Shown here: one piece after another, positions 1 to 8,414 of the stretch
Numbering within the stretch: the stretch's first letter is position 1
How the letters are laid out: each line of letters starts with the position of its first letter
From: Paenibacillus sp. MBLB1832
GTDB taxonomy: Bacteria > Bacillota > Bacilli > Paenibacillales > NBRC-103111
Direction: 5' to 3'
NCBI RefSeq assembly: GCF_032271945.1
Contig: NZ_CP130319.1
Span: 3,429,001 to 3,493,000 of the forward strand
Length of the DNA: 64,000 nucleotides
Made by a program: the position numbers and the translations under genes
Notes under the pieces: generated by a model
Told to the model about the DNA's origin: nothing
The model's database searches: none
The model's input: the letters and a program-made list of their open reading frames with translations, nothing else

Positions 1-1001
1 GGGTGAATCGGGTCATTCCCATGATCCGCTGTCAAGATTAGTAAATCCTTAGGTCCAATCCCCGCCTTCAGCTGTGGCAAACAGGCATCAAATTCCTCCA
101 GCGCACGGCCGTATCCCTCAGGGTCACGACGATGGCCATACAGGGAATCGAAATCAACCAGATTCGTAAAGGCCAGTCCTTTGAACGTCGTACCAAGTAC
201 CTCGATTGACTTCTGAATGCCATCCAAATTACTTTTGGTCGAAGCGGCTTGCGTAACCCCTTCCCCATCAAAAATATCGTTGATTTTCCCGATAGCAATG
301 ACATCGAATCCCGCATCCTTGAGTTGATTCATCACGGTCGGCGCTGGCGGCTTTACCGCATAATCATGGCGATTCGGCGTGCGTTTGAAGGCCCCTGGCG
401 TTCCTGTATACGGCCTTGCTATAACACGACCGACAGCGAACTCATCTTGCATCGTGAGTCGACGAGCGATCTCACAAGCGCGATATAACTCTTCTAACGG
501 AATGATCTCCTCATGGGCTGCCAATTGGAATACACTGTCCGCGGACGTATATACAATCCATGCCCCAGTAGTCATCTGCTCCTCGCCAAGCTCATCCAAA
601 ATTTCAGTGCCGGAAGCTGGTTTATTCCCAATCACTTTACGGCCTGTTTCCTGCTCAAATTGAGAAATCAAAGTTTCGGGGAATCCATCTGGAAATACAT
701 TAAAAGGCGTTGTAATGCGTAATCCCATCAGCTCCCAATGCCCTGTCATCGTATCTTTGCCTACCGACACCTCGGCCATTTTACCATAATACCCCTCAGG
801 CTGCGCGGCTGCAGGAATACCTTGAATGTCCGCAATGTTCCCTAATCCTAATTGTTGCAAATTCGGCAAAGCGAATCCATTAACCCTCTCCGCAATATGC
901 CCAAGTGTATGTGCTCCCTTATCGCCAAACTGCTCTGCATCTGGTAATTCTCCGATACCCACGCTATCTAAGACGATTAAACTTATTCGTTCAAAGCGCA
1001 C
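1..1001 (-). CDS. deoB: Phosphopentomutase, 3' end cut by window edge
   Basis: Interconverts ribose-1-phosphate or deoxyribose-1-phosphate and the 5-phosphates in nucleoside salvage (cytoplasmic, Mn-dependent, alkaline-phosphatase-like fold). About 333 codons are present of the usual roughly 390, so the C-terminus lies outside the window. The start is GTG (reading VRFERISL) with a GGAGGG ribosome site just upstream. The N-terminal metal motif [11 protein letters not shown] with Asp12, the catalytic-loop motif KDTMTGHWE and the later metal site TADHGND are all visible. Its position downstream of xerD matches the B. subtilis xerD-drm order. Confidence 0.95.
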   Translation of the reverse strand, partial: MRFERISLIVLDSVGIGELPDAEQFGDKGAHTLGHIAERVNGFALPNLQQLGLGNIADIQGIPAAAQPEGYYGKMAEVSVGKDTMTGHWELMGLRITTPFNVFPDGFPETLISQFEQETGRKVIGNKPASGTEILDELGEEQMTTGAWIVYTSADSVFQLAAHEEIIPLEELYRACEIARRLTMQDEFAVGRVIARPYTGTPGAFKRTPNRHDYAVKPPAPTVMNQLKDAGFDVIAIGKINDIFDGEGVTQAASTKSNLDGIQKSIEVLGTTFKGLAFTNLVDFDSLYGHRRDPEGYGRALEEFDACLPQLKAGIGPKDLLILTADHGNDPIH

Positions 1002-1078
1002 GCATGTCCCTCCAAATCATACTTCTCGTTAGTAGTGTCCAACCTTAATTATCTCATTTCCGCCCTCTCAATGCAAAA

Positions 1079-1107
1079 CAGCAGCATCCCTGAAGGAACT
1101 GCCGCTG
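1079..1107 (-). terminator. Weak hairpin between xerD and deoB
   Basis: An 8-bp stem (1079-1086 with 1100-1107, one G-U pair) is followed on the minus strand by a run of only four T. It lies just past the xerD stop codon, so it could end or attenuate xerD transcription. The stem is short. Confidence 0.4.
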
Positions 1108-1113
1108 CGTTAG

Positions 1114-2010
1114 TTAACGATTCGCTCTAGGATGCGCACGATTGTACACATCTTTCATTTTGTGCTTCGTCACTTGGACATATAGCTGTGTCGATGAAAT
1201 ATCGGAATGCCCCAGCATTTCTTGCACGGATCGCAGATCAGCGCCATTCTCAATTAAATGCGCTGCGAACGAATGACGAAGCGTGTGAGGCGTAATCTCA
1301 TTCGTAATTTTAGTTTCAGCTGCGTAGCGCTTCATGATTTTCCAGAAGCCTTGCCGCGTCATGCGTGTGCCCAAGTGTCCGATAAAGAGGGCCTCTTCCT
1401 CTGTTGTTCTTTTGAGAAGTTTCGCTCGATAGTTCTGCACATACTTAGTCAAAGTACGGATCGCAATCCCGCTCAGCGGTATCATGCGCTCCTTGTCGGC
1501 TTTGCCTATGCAGCGAATAAAGCCCATCTCCAGATTCACATCTGTGAGATTTAAGGAGACAAGCTCCGAGACACGCATGCCTGTCGCATAGAGCAATTCC
1601 AGCATCGCCTTATCGCGGGCGCCATTCACTTGATCAGGTGGCGGCGCGTCCAGCAGCTGCTCCACTTCATTGACACTCAAAACCTTCGGCGCTTTCTTCT
1701 CCAGCTTAGGAACCTCAATGAATACAGACGGATCGGAATCCATGAATCTTTCCTTAACCAAGTATTGATAAAAAGAACGCAAGGAAACCCGAATACGTGA
1801 TAGGGTAGCTGATGCCCGTCCAATTGTTTTTAATTGCGACAGATAACCTGCAAGGTGCATTTTGCCCGAATCCCGCCAGTTCGTGACGCCTTGCAGCTCT
1901 AGATAAGCAGCAAACTGAAGAAGATCCCTCTCATAAGATTCGAGCGTATTTTTGGAAAGACCTCTTTCAGTCGTTAGATATCGGATGAAGGATTGCAGCT
2001 CACTCGTCAA
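1114..2010 (-). CDS. xerD: Tyrosine recombinase XerD
   Basis: Site-specific recombinase that, with XerC/CodV, resolves chromosome dimers at dif. It is 298 aa, the family length. An N-terminal SAM-like core-binding domain (about residues 1-85) precedes the catalytic domain, in which the catalytic set is visible: Arg in TGMRVSEL (about 145), HTLRHSFAAHLI (about 241), LGHSDIS and the nucleophile Tyr in STQLYVQVT (about 277). The start is TTG, supported by AAGGAG upstream. Neighbours yqzK and deoB give the B. subtilis order, which favours XerD over XerC. Confidence 0.95.
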   Translation of the reverse strand: MTSELQSFIRYLTTERGLSKNTLESYERDLLQFAAYLELQGVTNWRDSGKMHLAGYLSQLKTIGRASATLSRIRVSLRSFYQYLVKERFMDSDPSVFIEVPKLEKKAPKVLSVNEVEQLLDAPPPDQVNGARDKAMLELLYATGMRVSELVSLNLTDVNLEMGFIRCIGKADKERMIPLSGIAIRTLTKYVQNYRAKLLKRTTEEEALFIGHLGTRMTRQGFWKIMKRYAAETKITNEITPHTLRHSFAAHLIENGADLRSVQEMLGHSDISSTQLYVQVTKHKMKDVYNRAHPRANR

Positions 2011-2098
2011 TATGTCCGTCTCTCCTTCGTATGCCTGCTACAGCTTCTTTAGTCTATAGCATTCCACGCCTAGGCGAGTGACTCCTCTATTTCACGAT

Positions 2099-2335
2099 TC
2101 ATTCTCCATACCAGTAAAATAATCGCAGCCGTTCACCCATATTGCTAGACTCGAAGGAAACATGTTCCCCTTGTCCAAAAACCTTAAGGGCATGCCCTGT
2201 TGGGGTTTTATATTTGTTCACAGGTTGAATCCAGCCCGTCACGACCATCATGACTTGATAGAGAATGACCGTCAACGCCATGAAGATGAACATATATTGC
2301 AACCGAACGATTATTTTCCGATACGAAAATATCAT
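2099..2335 (-). CDS. yqzK: YqzK-like small membrane protein (DUF4227)
   Basis: A 78-aa protein with a basic N-terminus (MIFSYRKIIVRLQ) and one membrane span (about residues 14-34), then a short extracellular-type tail. In B. subtilis a DUF4227 protein, yqzK, sits between fur and xerD, the same place as here (with ald added in between). Function is unknown. The assignment rests on position, size and topology. Confidence 0.75.
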   Translation of the reverse strand: MIFSYRKIIVRLQYMFIFMALTVILYQVMMVVTGWIQPVNKYKTPTGHALKVFGQGEHVSFESSNMGERLRLFYWYGE

Positions 2336-2389
2336 AGACCTTCCCCATTTCTATCCATTTATGAACAGAATATGAGTCGTGGGTTACGA

Positions 2390-3529
2390 TTATGACAAGT
2401 CCCCCAGCTGGGTATGGGACATCCCCAGTGCTTCCGCAACGGCTGGATGTGTCACATGACCTTTATACGTGTTAACACCGAGCTTCAGCGTCGCATTGTC
2501 GGATAAGGCTTGCGTTAAGCCTTTATTCGCGAGCTCCAGTGCATACGGTAATGTAACATTCGTTAACGCCAGCGTCGAGGTGCGGGGAACAGCTCCTGGC
2601 ATGTTCGCTACCGCGTAATGCACGACGCCGAAACGCTCATACGTAGGATCGCTATGCGTCGTGACACGATCAATCGTCTCGATGGATCCGCCTTGATCCA
2701 CAGCGACGTCGACAATGACTGCACCAGGCTTCATACTCTGTACCATCGCAGCCGTGACAAGCCGAGGCGCTCTCGCTCCTGGGATTAAGACGGCGCCAAT
2801 CAGCAAGTCTGCCTTCTGTACTGCGCTTGCGATATTATAAGGATTCGACATCAGCGTCCGCAGATGGCCGCCGAACGTATCGTCGATTGCTCTCATCCGA
2901 TCGGCACTCCGTTCAATAATGACCACATTCGCACCGAGTCCGAGCGCCATTTTGGCCGCATTCGTTCCTACAATGCCTCCGCCCAATATGATGACATCTG
3001 CTGGAGGCACACCAGGAACACCGCCTAGCAGGATGCCTCGGCCCCCATAAAACTTCTCCAAATAATGCGCCCCGATCTGTACAGACATTCGGCCAGCGAC
3101 TTCACTCATTGGAGTTAATAAGGGGAGGGAGCCATTGGGCAATTGAATCGTTTCGTATGCAATCCCGGTTACTTGTTTCGCTAGTAACTGTGCTGCTAAG
3201 TCCCCTGCCGCAGCCAAATGCAAATACGTAAATAGGATTTGTCCTTCTTTAAAGTAGCCATATTCGGCAGGTAAGGGCTCCTTCACTTTCATAATCATAT
3301 CGCTCTGCGCCCATACATCCTCTGCTCGCCCGATGATTGTCGCGCCTTCTTGTTTATAATCGTCGTCCGTGAAGCCGCTGCCCGTACCTGCTCCTGTTTC
3401 CACAAGCACACGATGTCCCGACATCTGCAGCATGCCTGCACCGCCAGGCGTTAAAGCAACGCGGTTTTCATTGTTCTTAATCTCTTTGGGAACGCCAATA
3501 ACTAGGGACTGATTCGACACAAACGCCAC
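2390..3529 (-). CDS. ald: Alanine dehydrogenase
   Basis: NAD-dependent interconversion of L-alanine and pyruvate plus ammonia; in bacilli it supports growth on alanine and sporulation. It is 379 aa from the first GTG. The family N-terminus ([21 protein letters not shown]), the substrate loop and the NAD-binding glycine motif [17 protein letters not shown] are clear. A second in-frame GTG at 3520 has better spacing to AGAAGG, so the true start may be three codons later. Codons before VIGVPKE make a slightly longer N-terminus than usual. This gene separates yqzK from fur, unlike B. subtilis. Confidence 0.95.
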   Translation of the reverse strand: MAFVSNQSLVIGVPKEIKNNENRVALTPGGAGMLQMSGHRVLVETGAGTGSGFTDDDYKQEGATIIGRAEDVWAQSDMIMKVKEPLPAEYGYFKEGQILFTYLHLAAAGDLAAQLLAKQVTGIAYETIQLPNGSLPLLTPMSEVAGRMSVQIGAHYLEKFYGGRGILLGGVPGVPPADVIILGGGIVGTNAAKMALGLGANVVIIERSADRMRAIDDTFGGHLRTLMSNPYNIASAVQKADLLIGAVLIPGARAPRLVTAAMVQSMKPGAVIVDVAVDQGGSIETIDRVTTHSDPTYERFGVVHYAVANMPGAVPRTSTLALTNVTLPYALELANKGLTQALSDNATLKLGVNTYKGHVTHPAVAEALGMSHTQLGDLS

Positions 3530-3549
3530 CTTCTTCCTTCGGTTCTTCG

Positions 3550-3578
3550 TTTATAATGTACCCATGCTCCCTCGCCAA
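3550..3578 (-). promoter_or_regulatory. Predicted sigma-A promoter of ald
   Basis: Minus-strand TTGGCG at 3578-3573 and TATAAA at 3555-3550 are separated by 17 bp. It lies about 20 bp before the ald start. The -35 is imperfect. Confidence 0.5.
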
Positions 3579-3630
3579 TTATGTGAAGAAGCACAATCCC
3601 TTGCTGCTAACTAGTATATGTAAAAAGCAC

Positions 3631-3670
3631 AAAAATGCCTGTATGCATCCTCTATGCATACAGGCATTTT
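3631..3670 (-). terminator. Terminator of fur
   Basis: A perfect 16-bp stem (3632-3647 with 3655-3670, 7-nt loop) is followed on the minus strand by five T. It lies between the fur stop and the ald promoter and would insulate ald from fur. Confidence 0.9.
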
Positions 3671-3699
3671 CATCATATTAACATCCGCTAAGGCTGATA

Positions 3700-4170
3700 T
3701 TAATGGGATTTGTTCAATGAGTCCGGTTTCCCTCTGTCAGAGCAACGATAGCATATTCCTTGAAAATCAAGTCGATGATCGAGTACTTGAAAATAAAACT
3801 CTTGCTCTAACCGTTCTTCGAAAGGTCCGAGCCAGTCCTCCATGATCTCATCTACGGCCCCGCATTGCACGCAAATCAGATGATGGTGATGATGACGCGA
3901 ATTGTCGTCACGCAAATCGTACCTCGCGACGCCGTCACCGAAATTCATTTTCTCCAAGACATGCAGCTCACTTAACAACTCTAACGTTCGATAGACCGTT
4001 GCTAAACCGATTTCCGGCGCTTTATCCTTAACAAGCATGAACACGTCTTCGGCACTGAGATGATCTTGTTCATTCTCTAATAACACGCGAACCGTCGCTT
4101 CCCGCTGGGGTGTAAGCTTGTACCCCTGGGATTGCAGTTGCTGTTTAATCTTCTCAATCCTTGTTTCCAT
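3700..4170 (-). CDS. fur: Ferric uptake regulator Fur
   Basis: Iron-responsive DNA-binding repressor. From the ATG at 4170 it is 156 aa. This start is chosen over an upstream in-frame start because GGGGGAGG lies 4 nt before it. Features are the winged-helix half (LTPQREATVRVLL, GLATVYRTLELL), the His-rich hinge (RHHHHHLICVQCG) and a second CxxC (CYRC), i.e. a structural Zn site plus the regulatory metal site. The family also contains Zur and PerR; Fur is favoured by the spoIIM/yqzK/xerD neighbourhood. Confidence 0.9.
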   Translation of the reverse strand: METRIEKIKQQLQSQGYKLTPQREATVRVLLENEQDHLSAEDVFMLVKDKAPEIGLATVYRTLELLSELHVLEKMNFGDGVARYDLRDDNSRHHHHHLICVQCGAVDEIMEDWLGPFEERLEQEFYFQVLDHRLDFQGICYRCSDRGKPDSLNKSH

Positions 4171-4224
4171 ATGCCTCCCCCTCAGAAAGGTGGGCATCCT
4201 TGCCCATTTTTAGCCACTCTTTTC

Positions 4225-4254
4225 ATTATAGGGGGAGCGAACTGACAAAGTCAA
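4225..4254 (-). promoter_or_regulatory. Predicted sigma-A promoter of fur
   Basis: Minus-strand TTGACT (4254-4249) and a perfect TATAAT (4230-4225) are separated by 18 bp, about 55 bp before the fur ATG. No clear Fur-box inverted repeat overlaps it. Confidence 0.75.
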
Positions 4255-4275
4255 ACACATTCCGAGTGGAAGAGA

Positions 4276-4917
4276 TTACCCGTAAATGCCTACCAGCATG
4301 GGGGTAACCCATTTCATCATGTATTGTGAGATGTAACCTTCCAATAATGCCGCTATGAACAGGAATCCGCCCATCATGAGTGTAATCGTTGTATATCTCA
4401 TGAAAGGCTGGTAGATATTCCCATTCCTACTCATGATACGATGCTTAATCATATAAATGGAGAAGGACATCGCCGCCACACTGCAAAATAAAATGGCAGG
4501 AATGACGATCAGATTTTGCGGAACAACGGCAACCAGTGCAAAGAGCATGCCTTTCCACGACATTTGCCCGACCAAATAACCAACAGTGAAGCCGATCAAT
4601 ACCCCTTTTAGAAAATCCAACACAAGAATGAGCGGGAGCCCGATAATCGACAACCCAAATAACCAGATCAACAAAATCCACTTCATATGCATGCCAAAAG
4701 ATTGCGTAAACGATTGTTGGCTATCCATTTGAGCACCATCATTGATTTCATGAAAGAAACTACCCAGATGACGAGACATCTCCGTTCGTTGCTCCAGTGA
4801 TAAAGCATTGACCATCACCGCCCCGAAGACAACTCCGATGACAAAGAGTACAGAGACGAATATAAATAAAGGCAAATTATCCTTCATATATTGTTTCATC
4901 GTTAAGTTCCTATTCAC
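4276..4917 (-). CDS. spoIIM: Stage II sporulation protein M
   Basis: Membrane protein of the SpoIIDMP peptidoglycan-degrading machine that drives engulfment; it recruits SpoIIP and SpoIID to the septum. It is 213 aa, the family length, with about five membrane spans (a first at residues 16-38, a loop with NDGAQMDS, then four more). The start is GTG with GGGAG six nt upstream. It sits next to fur and endoQ as in other spore-formers. Mother-cell (sigma-E) expression is expected from the family, but I could not place a convincing promoter. Confidence 0.93.
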   Translation of the reverse strand: MNRNLTMKQYMKDNLPLFIFVSVLFVIGVVFGAVMVNALSLEQRTEMSRHLGSFFHEINDGAQMDSQQSFTQSFGMHMKWILLIWLFGLSIIGLPLILVLDFLKGVLIGFTVGYLVGQMSWKGMLFALVAVVPQNLIVIPAILFCSVAAMSFSIYMIKHRIMSRNGNIYQPFMRYTTITLMMGGFLFIAALLEGYISQYMMKWVTPMLVGIYG

Positions 4918-4983
4918 ACTCGCCGCTCCCTTCTTATGTAGATCAACCTCTACAAAGACAAGCTTATGAGTGAATGCTAGAAA

Positions 4984-6165
4984 CTATGATTGATTTTTCA
5001 CTTTACCGTACTTGCCGCCGCCTCCAACGTCTAGCGATAACGTGCCTTCTCGCGCTTTGACGATGTACGTGGCAATCTCTTCACCGATGACAGCGGTAAG
5101 CTCCTGTGGAGAAGCGCGATGCAGAACATGCATCTCCGTTCCGAAGTGCTGCAACAACAATTCCAGTTTCTTTGGTCCCAAGCCAGGCAAATATTCGAGC
5201 GGGACTTGAAAATGATAAGGCGGACGATGAGGCGGCAGATACGTCTGCTCACGGTCTGCGATCGCCATGATACGGTCTAAGACGCCTCGGACGATTTTGG
5301 TACTGCCGCAATACATGCAACGAGTGACCGCTGTCTCTGATTCGTCAACGACCTCCTCACATTGGCTGCAATAGGTGCGGTGGTACTTGCCGAGCCGTGG
5401 ATTGAGACCGTAATTCGCTGAGACTCCTCTTTCCTCTTCCCGCCATAGCGCCTTCGCAAGCTCCTGATACGTCGGTGAAGCGAGTCTCATCACGTTATAT
5501 TCACGGCCGATCTTGGCAAGGGAATGGGCATCGGAATTCGTCAAAAACGTGAATGCATCCAATTCGGATAAGTGTCCTGCCATTTCGGAATCCGCGCTCA
5601 ACCCAAGCTCAACAGCAGGAATCTCTTCTACCTCAAGCAAGTCACTCATGCGCCCCACAGCACTGCCGTATACGCTTTTGTGAGGGGTAAAAATATGTGC
5701 AGGAACGAGCATCCCGCCCCTACCTAACACCTCGTTCTGAAGCTCTCTTGCAGGCACATAAATACGCTGAGAGCTGAGCTCCACATTTTTCATATACTTA
5801 CTCATCCAAGCTGTAAATTCGCGCATGACGGTCAAGTTCGGCATATAAGCGAGTAAATGAGCAGGCCCCATACCTGGATCTCTGACTTCAATCTCACTGC
5901 CTAGTATGATCGACGTGTCCCCATACTGAATCCCGCCGCCTTCAAGCTCCACCATGTCTCCACGGTCCAAATAGTTCATGATATCCGCTTGTACAGATGG
6001 CGCGTGAGCATCAATGATGGCGATCATGTCCATCCCTTTGCGATGAGAGGCCTCATGAGCAATGTTGAAAAACGTCAGGTTATTGGCTGCGCTAATTTTG
6101 ACCGCTTGACCATTCTCAGAACGCCCGATATGAATATGGAGATCAACGTAATAATCGTGCAGCAT
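4984..6165 (-). CDS. Endonuclease Q family protein (YqxK-like)
   Basis: EndoQ-type enzymes cut DNA 5' of deaminated or abasic bases. It is 393 aa with three parts: an N-terminal PHP metal-dependent nuclease domain (DLHIHIG at about residue 8, later IIDAHAP, PAHIFTPH and TNSDAHS), a zinc-binding pair (CSQC and CMYC, about residues 268-291) and a C-terminal helix-hairpin-helix (LEYLPGLGPKKLELLL). This order matches archaeal and Bacillus EndoQ. The start nearly abuts the nudF stop, so the two are probably co-transcribed. Confidence 0.85.
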   Translation of the reverse strand: MLHDYYVDLHIHIGRSENGQAVKISAANNLTFFNIAHEASHRKGMDMIAIIDAHAPSVQADIMNYLDRGDMVELEGGGIQYGDTSIILGSEIEVRDPGMGPAHLLAYMPNLTVMREFTAWMSKYMKNVELSSQRIYVPARELQNEVLGRGGMLVPAHIFTPHKSVYGSAVGRMSDLLEVEEIPAVELGLSADSEMAGHLSELDAFTFLTNSDAHSLAKIGREYNVMRLASPTYQELAKALWREEERGVSANYGLNPRLGKYHRTYCSQCEEVVDESETAVTRCMYCGSTKIVRGVLDRIMAIADREQTYLPPHRPPYHFQVPLEYLPGLGPKKLELLLQHFGTEMHVLHRASPQELTAVIGEEIATYIVKAREGTLSLDVGGGGKYGKVKNQS

Positions 6166-6720
6166 CTAAATCCGCCCAGTTAAGCGATACAGCTGCCAGG
6201 CATAGACCGCCATAATCGTCTTCGCATCGCTAATTCGGCCTTCCTGAATGTATTGCTGAGCCTGCTCCAAGGTAATTGCTTCACAATCTAAGAACTCGTC
6301 CTCGTCTGGATTAGCTGTCCCCTTCACGAGTTCTTCCGCGAGATATAAGTGAATAATTTCATCGGCAAAGCCTGGCGATGTTGAGAACGAACTCACTAAT
6401 CGGATCTGTTCCGTGCGGTATCCCGTCTCCTCCTCTAACTCACGCAAAGCTGCTTTCAATGGCTCTTCACCGCTGTCTAATTTACCTGCTGGGATTTCCA
6501 CCTGACTTCTTTCCAGCGGCTTCCTGTACTGCTCTACTACAATCATTTTGTCTCCTAGGAGTGGAATAACCGCAACCGCGCCTGGATGCTTCACGATTTC
6601 ACGTGAGGCGACACTGCCATTCGGCAGTCGAACTTGATCGACTTGAAGGGAAATAATTTTCCCTTGAAATATTTTTTCGCTGCTAATCGTTACTTCCTCG
6701 AACTTTTTAAGATCCGTCAT
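6166..6720 (-). CDS. nudF: Nudix hydrolase, ADP-ribose pyrophosphatase type
   Basis: Hydrolyses ADP-ribose and similar nucleoside diphosphate sugars. It is 184 aa with a complete Nudix box (GKLDSGEEPLKAALRELEEE followed by TGY, about residues 79-101) and the upstream substrate strand VVEQYRKPLERSQVEIPAGK typical of NudF. The stop codon touches the endoQ start. In B. subtilis the same gene lies next to mciZ and spoIIM, as here. Confidence 0.9.
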   Translation of the reverse strand: MTDLKKFEEVTISSEKIFQGKIISLQVDQVRLPNGSVASREIVKHPGAVAVIPLLGDKMIVVEQYRKPLERSQVEIPAGKLDSGEEPLKAALRELEEETGYRTEQIRLVSSFSTSPGFADEIIHLYLAEELVKGTANPDEDEFLDCEAITLEQAQQYIQEGRISDAKTIMAVYAWQLYRLTGRI

Positions 6721-6814
6721 TTCAGCACCTCGTCAACTTATTATTGGTCTAACTTGTCCACTTGCCGCATATCGATCATTATAACAAAAATTTCCTGAAA
6801 AGAGGGACTCCAAC

Positions 6815-7015
6815 ATGAAACGATATGTGAGCGGGGGACAATTACGACTAGTGGGTAAAGCTTGGGAGATCAAGCTGCAGTTGCATCAACTCATCCATCA
6901 ACATGGGAAAACGACCACACTTTCGGATTATCTCCAACGCTCCGTTCAATCTCCCCAACTTCGAACTCAAGGCGTTGCATCTGGCGCTCATTTGGTCCCG
7001 TTTCCAGTCAAATAA
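6815..7015 (+). CDS. mciZ: MciZ-like FtsZ inhibitor, extended form
   Basis: B. subtilis MciZ is a 40-residue mother-cell peptide that caps FtsZ filaments during sporulation. This 66-aa protein carries its signature LVGKAWEI at residues 12-19, preceded by a basic start (MKRYVSGGQLR) and followed by an amphipathic helix (KLQLHQLIHQHGK) and a LSDYLQRS segment that could match the MciZ C-terminus. The extra 20 or so residues are not found in MciZ. The ribosome site is AGAGGGA, 8-9 nt upstream. Synteny next to nudF agrees. Identity is inferred from the motif and position. Confidence 0.75.
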   Translation: MKRYVSGGQLRLVGKAWEIKLQLHQLIHQHGKTTTLSDYLQRSVQSPQLRTQGVASGAHLVPFPVK

Positions 7016-7033
7016 CAACTATATGAAATAACG

Positions 7034-7078
7034 AAAACCGATTAGCCACGCCAGAAGGCGGACGAATCGGTTTTTTTG
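7034..7078. terminator. Bidirectional terminator between mciZ and yqjE
   Basis: A 9-bp outer stem (7035-7043 with 7065-7073) encloses an inner CGCC-AGAA-GGCG hairpin. T7 follows on the plus strand and an A-run precedes it, so it can serve both convergent genes. Confidence 0.9.
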
Positions 7079-7090
7079 TTGATTGCTGAG

Positions 7091-8221
7091 TTACACCTTC
7101 GCTGCTTCTTTCACAAGAGCAACGACGAGTTCGGCCGTTTTCACGAGATCGCTGATCGCGATACGCTCTTTCACTGTATGGATTTCTAAGTAGCCAACAG
7201 CCAAATTCACCGTCGGAATCCCCATGCCATTGAAAATGTTCGCATCACTGCCGCCTCCCGAATGGAACGTTCGAGCAGTTAACCCCAACGTACTCATCGC
7301 ACGCGAAGTCAACTGTACGATTGGCGCTGAATCATCGTGCATGTACGATGCGTACACAATATCCGCCTTAAACTCGCAAGTCGTTCCCGCATCTGCTGCA
7401 GCAGATTCGCAAGCTTGCTTCATTGCTGCGATCTGCGCTTCTAGCTTGTGCTGAACAATACTGCGTGCTTCGGCTTCCATTCTCACTTTATCGCAAACGA
7501 CGTTCAGCGGTCCTACACCTGAGAAACTGCCGATATTCGCTGTCGTTTCGCTATCGATGCGGCCCAATGACATGCGGGACACCGCTTTGCTTGCAACCTG
7601 GATGGCACTGATCCCATCTTCAGGGTTAACGCCTGCATGCGCCGATTTCCCGTGGAAAATAATTTCGATCTCAGCGCGGCCTGGTGCTGCAGTTGCAATA
7701 TCGCCTACGTTTCCGTTGGAATCCAGCGCGAAGCCGAATTCCGCTTCCATGGCGCTGCGCTCCATGGCACGCGCACCTTTCAGCCCGCTCTCTTCCCCAA
7801 CCGTAATAACGAATTGGATACGGCCATGTGGGATATTGTTCTCTTTGAGCACACGAATCCCTTCAAACATCGCAGCAATACCTGCTTTATCATCACTGCC
7901 CAGAATCGTCGTGCCGTCGCTGCGAATAAAACCGTCTTCGCCTATTTGAGGCTTGATGCCGTTACCTGGTGCTACTGTGTCCATGTGTGAAGTAAAGAAA
8001 ATCGTCGGAATGGCTCCATTCGGATCAGTTGCCTCCAAGGTACAAATGAGGTTCCCCGCGCCGTGACCGCTCTTAGCCATCGATGCATCTTCCACAACCT
8101 TCAAACCTAACGCGCTAAACTTTTCTTTCAAAACGACACAGATCTCTTGCTCAAAACGAGTTTCACTATCTACCTGAACGAGGGATATAAACTCTTCGAC
8201 TAAACGATCTTGCCTAATCAT
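7091..8221 (-). CDS. yqjE: M20 family metallopeptidase, YqjE/PepT-like
   Basis: Predicted zinc-dependent cytoplasmic di/tripeptidase. From the ATG at 8221 (GGAGG 7 nt upstream, preferred to the start seven codons earlier) it is 376 aa. Family metal and catalytic motifs are present: TSHMDTVAPGNGIKP, LGSDDKAGIAAM, VGEESGLKGA and HSGGGSDANIFN. B. subtilis yqjE and Listeria aminotripeptidase genes also lie beside the bkd operon, as here. Confidence 0.88.
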   Translation of the reverse strand: MIRQDRLVEEFISLVQVDSETRFEQEICVVLKEKFSALGLKVVEDASMAKSGHGAGNLICTLEATDPNGAIPTIFFTSHMDTVAPGNGIKPQIGEDGFIRSDGTTILGSDDKAGIAAMFEGIRVLKENNIPHGRIQFVITVGEESGLKGARAMERSAMEAEFGFALDSNGNVGDIATAAPGRAEIEIIFHGKSAHAGVNPEDGISAIQVASKAVSRMSLGRIDSETTANIGSFSGVGPLNVVCDKVRMEAEARSIVQHKLEAQIAAMKQACESAAADAGTTCEFKADIVYASYMHDDSAPIVQLTSRAMSTLGLTARTFHSGGGSDANIFNGMGIPTVNLAVGYLEIHTVKERIAISDLVKTAELVVALVKEAAKV

Positions 8222-8304
8222 ATACTTTCCTCCGATATACACTTTGAGTTACAATGAATTGTAACTGTACAAGTCTTCTTATATTTTGAAAAGGGAGTGA
8301 CATC

Positions 8305-8409
8305 ATGCTGCAGAATAAGAAGTTATTCAAGGTCGTGATTTACATTATGCTCGGTGTTATGCTTGCATCTAGCTTATTGTTTACAGCAGGACTATTTTTC
8401 TCATCTTAA
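8305..8409 (+). CDS. Prli42-like single-span membrane miniprotein
   Basis: A 34-aa ORF with a GGGAG ribosome site 6 nt before its ATG. It has a short basic N-terminus (MLQNKKLFK), one membrane helix (about residues 10-31) and a stub C-terminus. Size, N-terminal lysines, the single span and its position between yqjE and the bkd E2 gene fit the Prli42 family, which in Listeria anchors the stressosome to the membrane. I infer the family; no stressosome gene lies in the window. It is antisense to nothing and lies in the yqjE-bkdB gap. Confidence 0.65.
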   Translation: MLQNKKLFKVVIYIMLGVMLASSLLFTAGLFFSS

Positions 8410-8414
8410 ACGCT

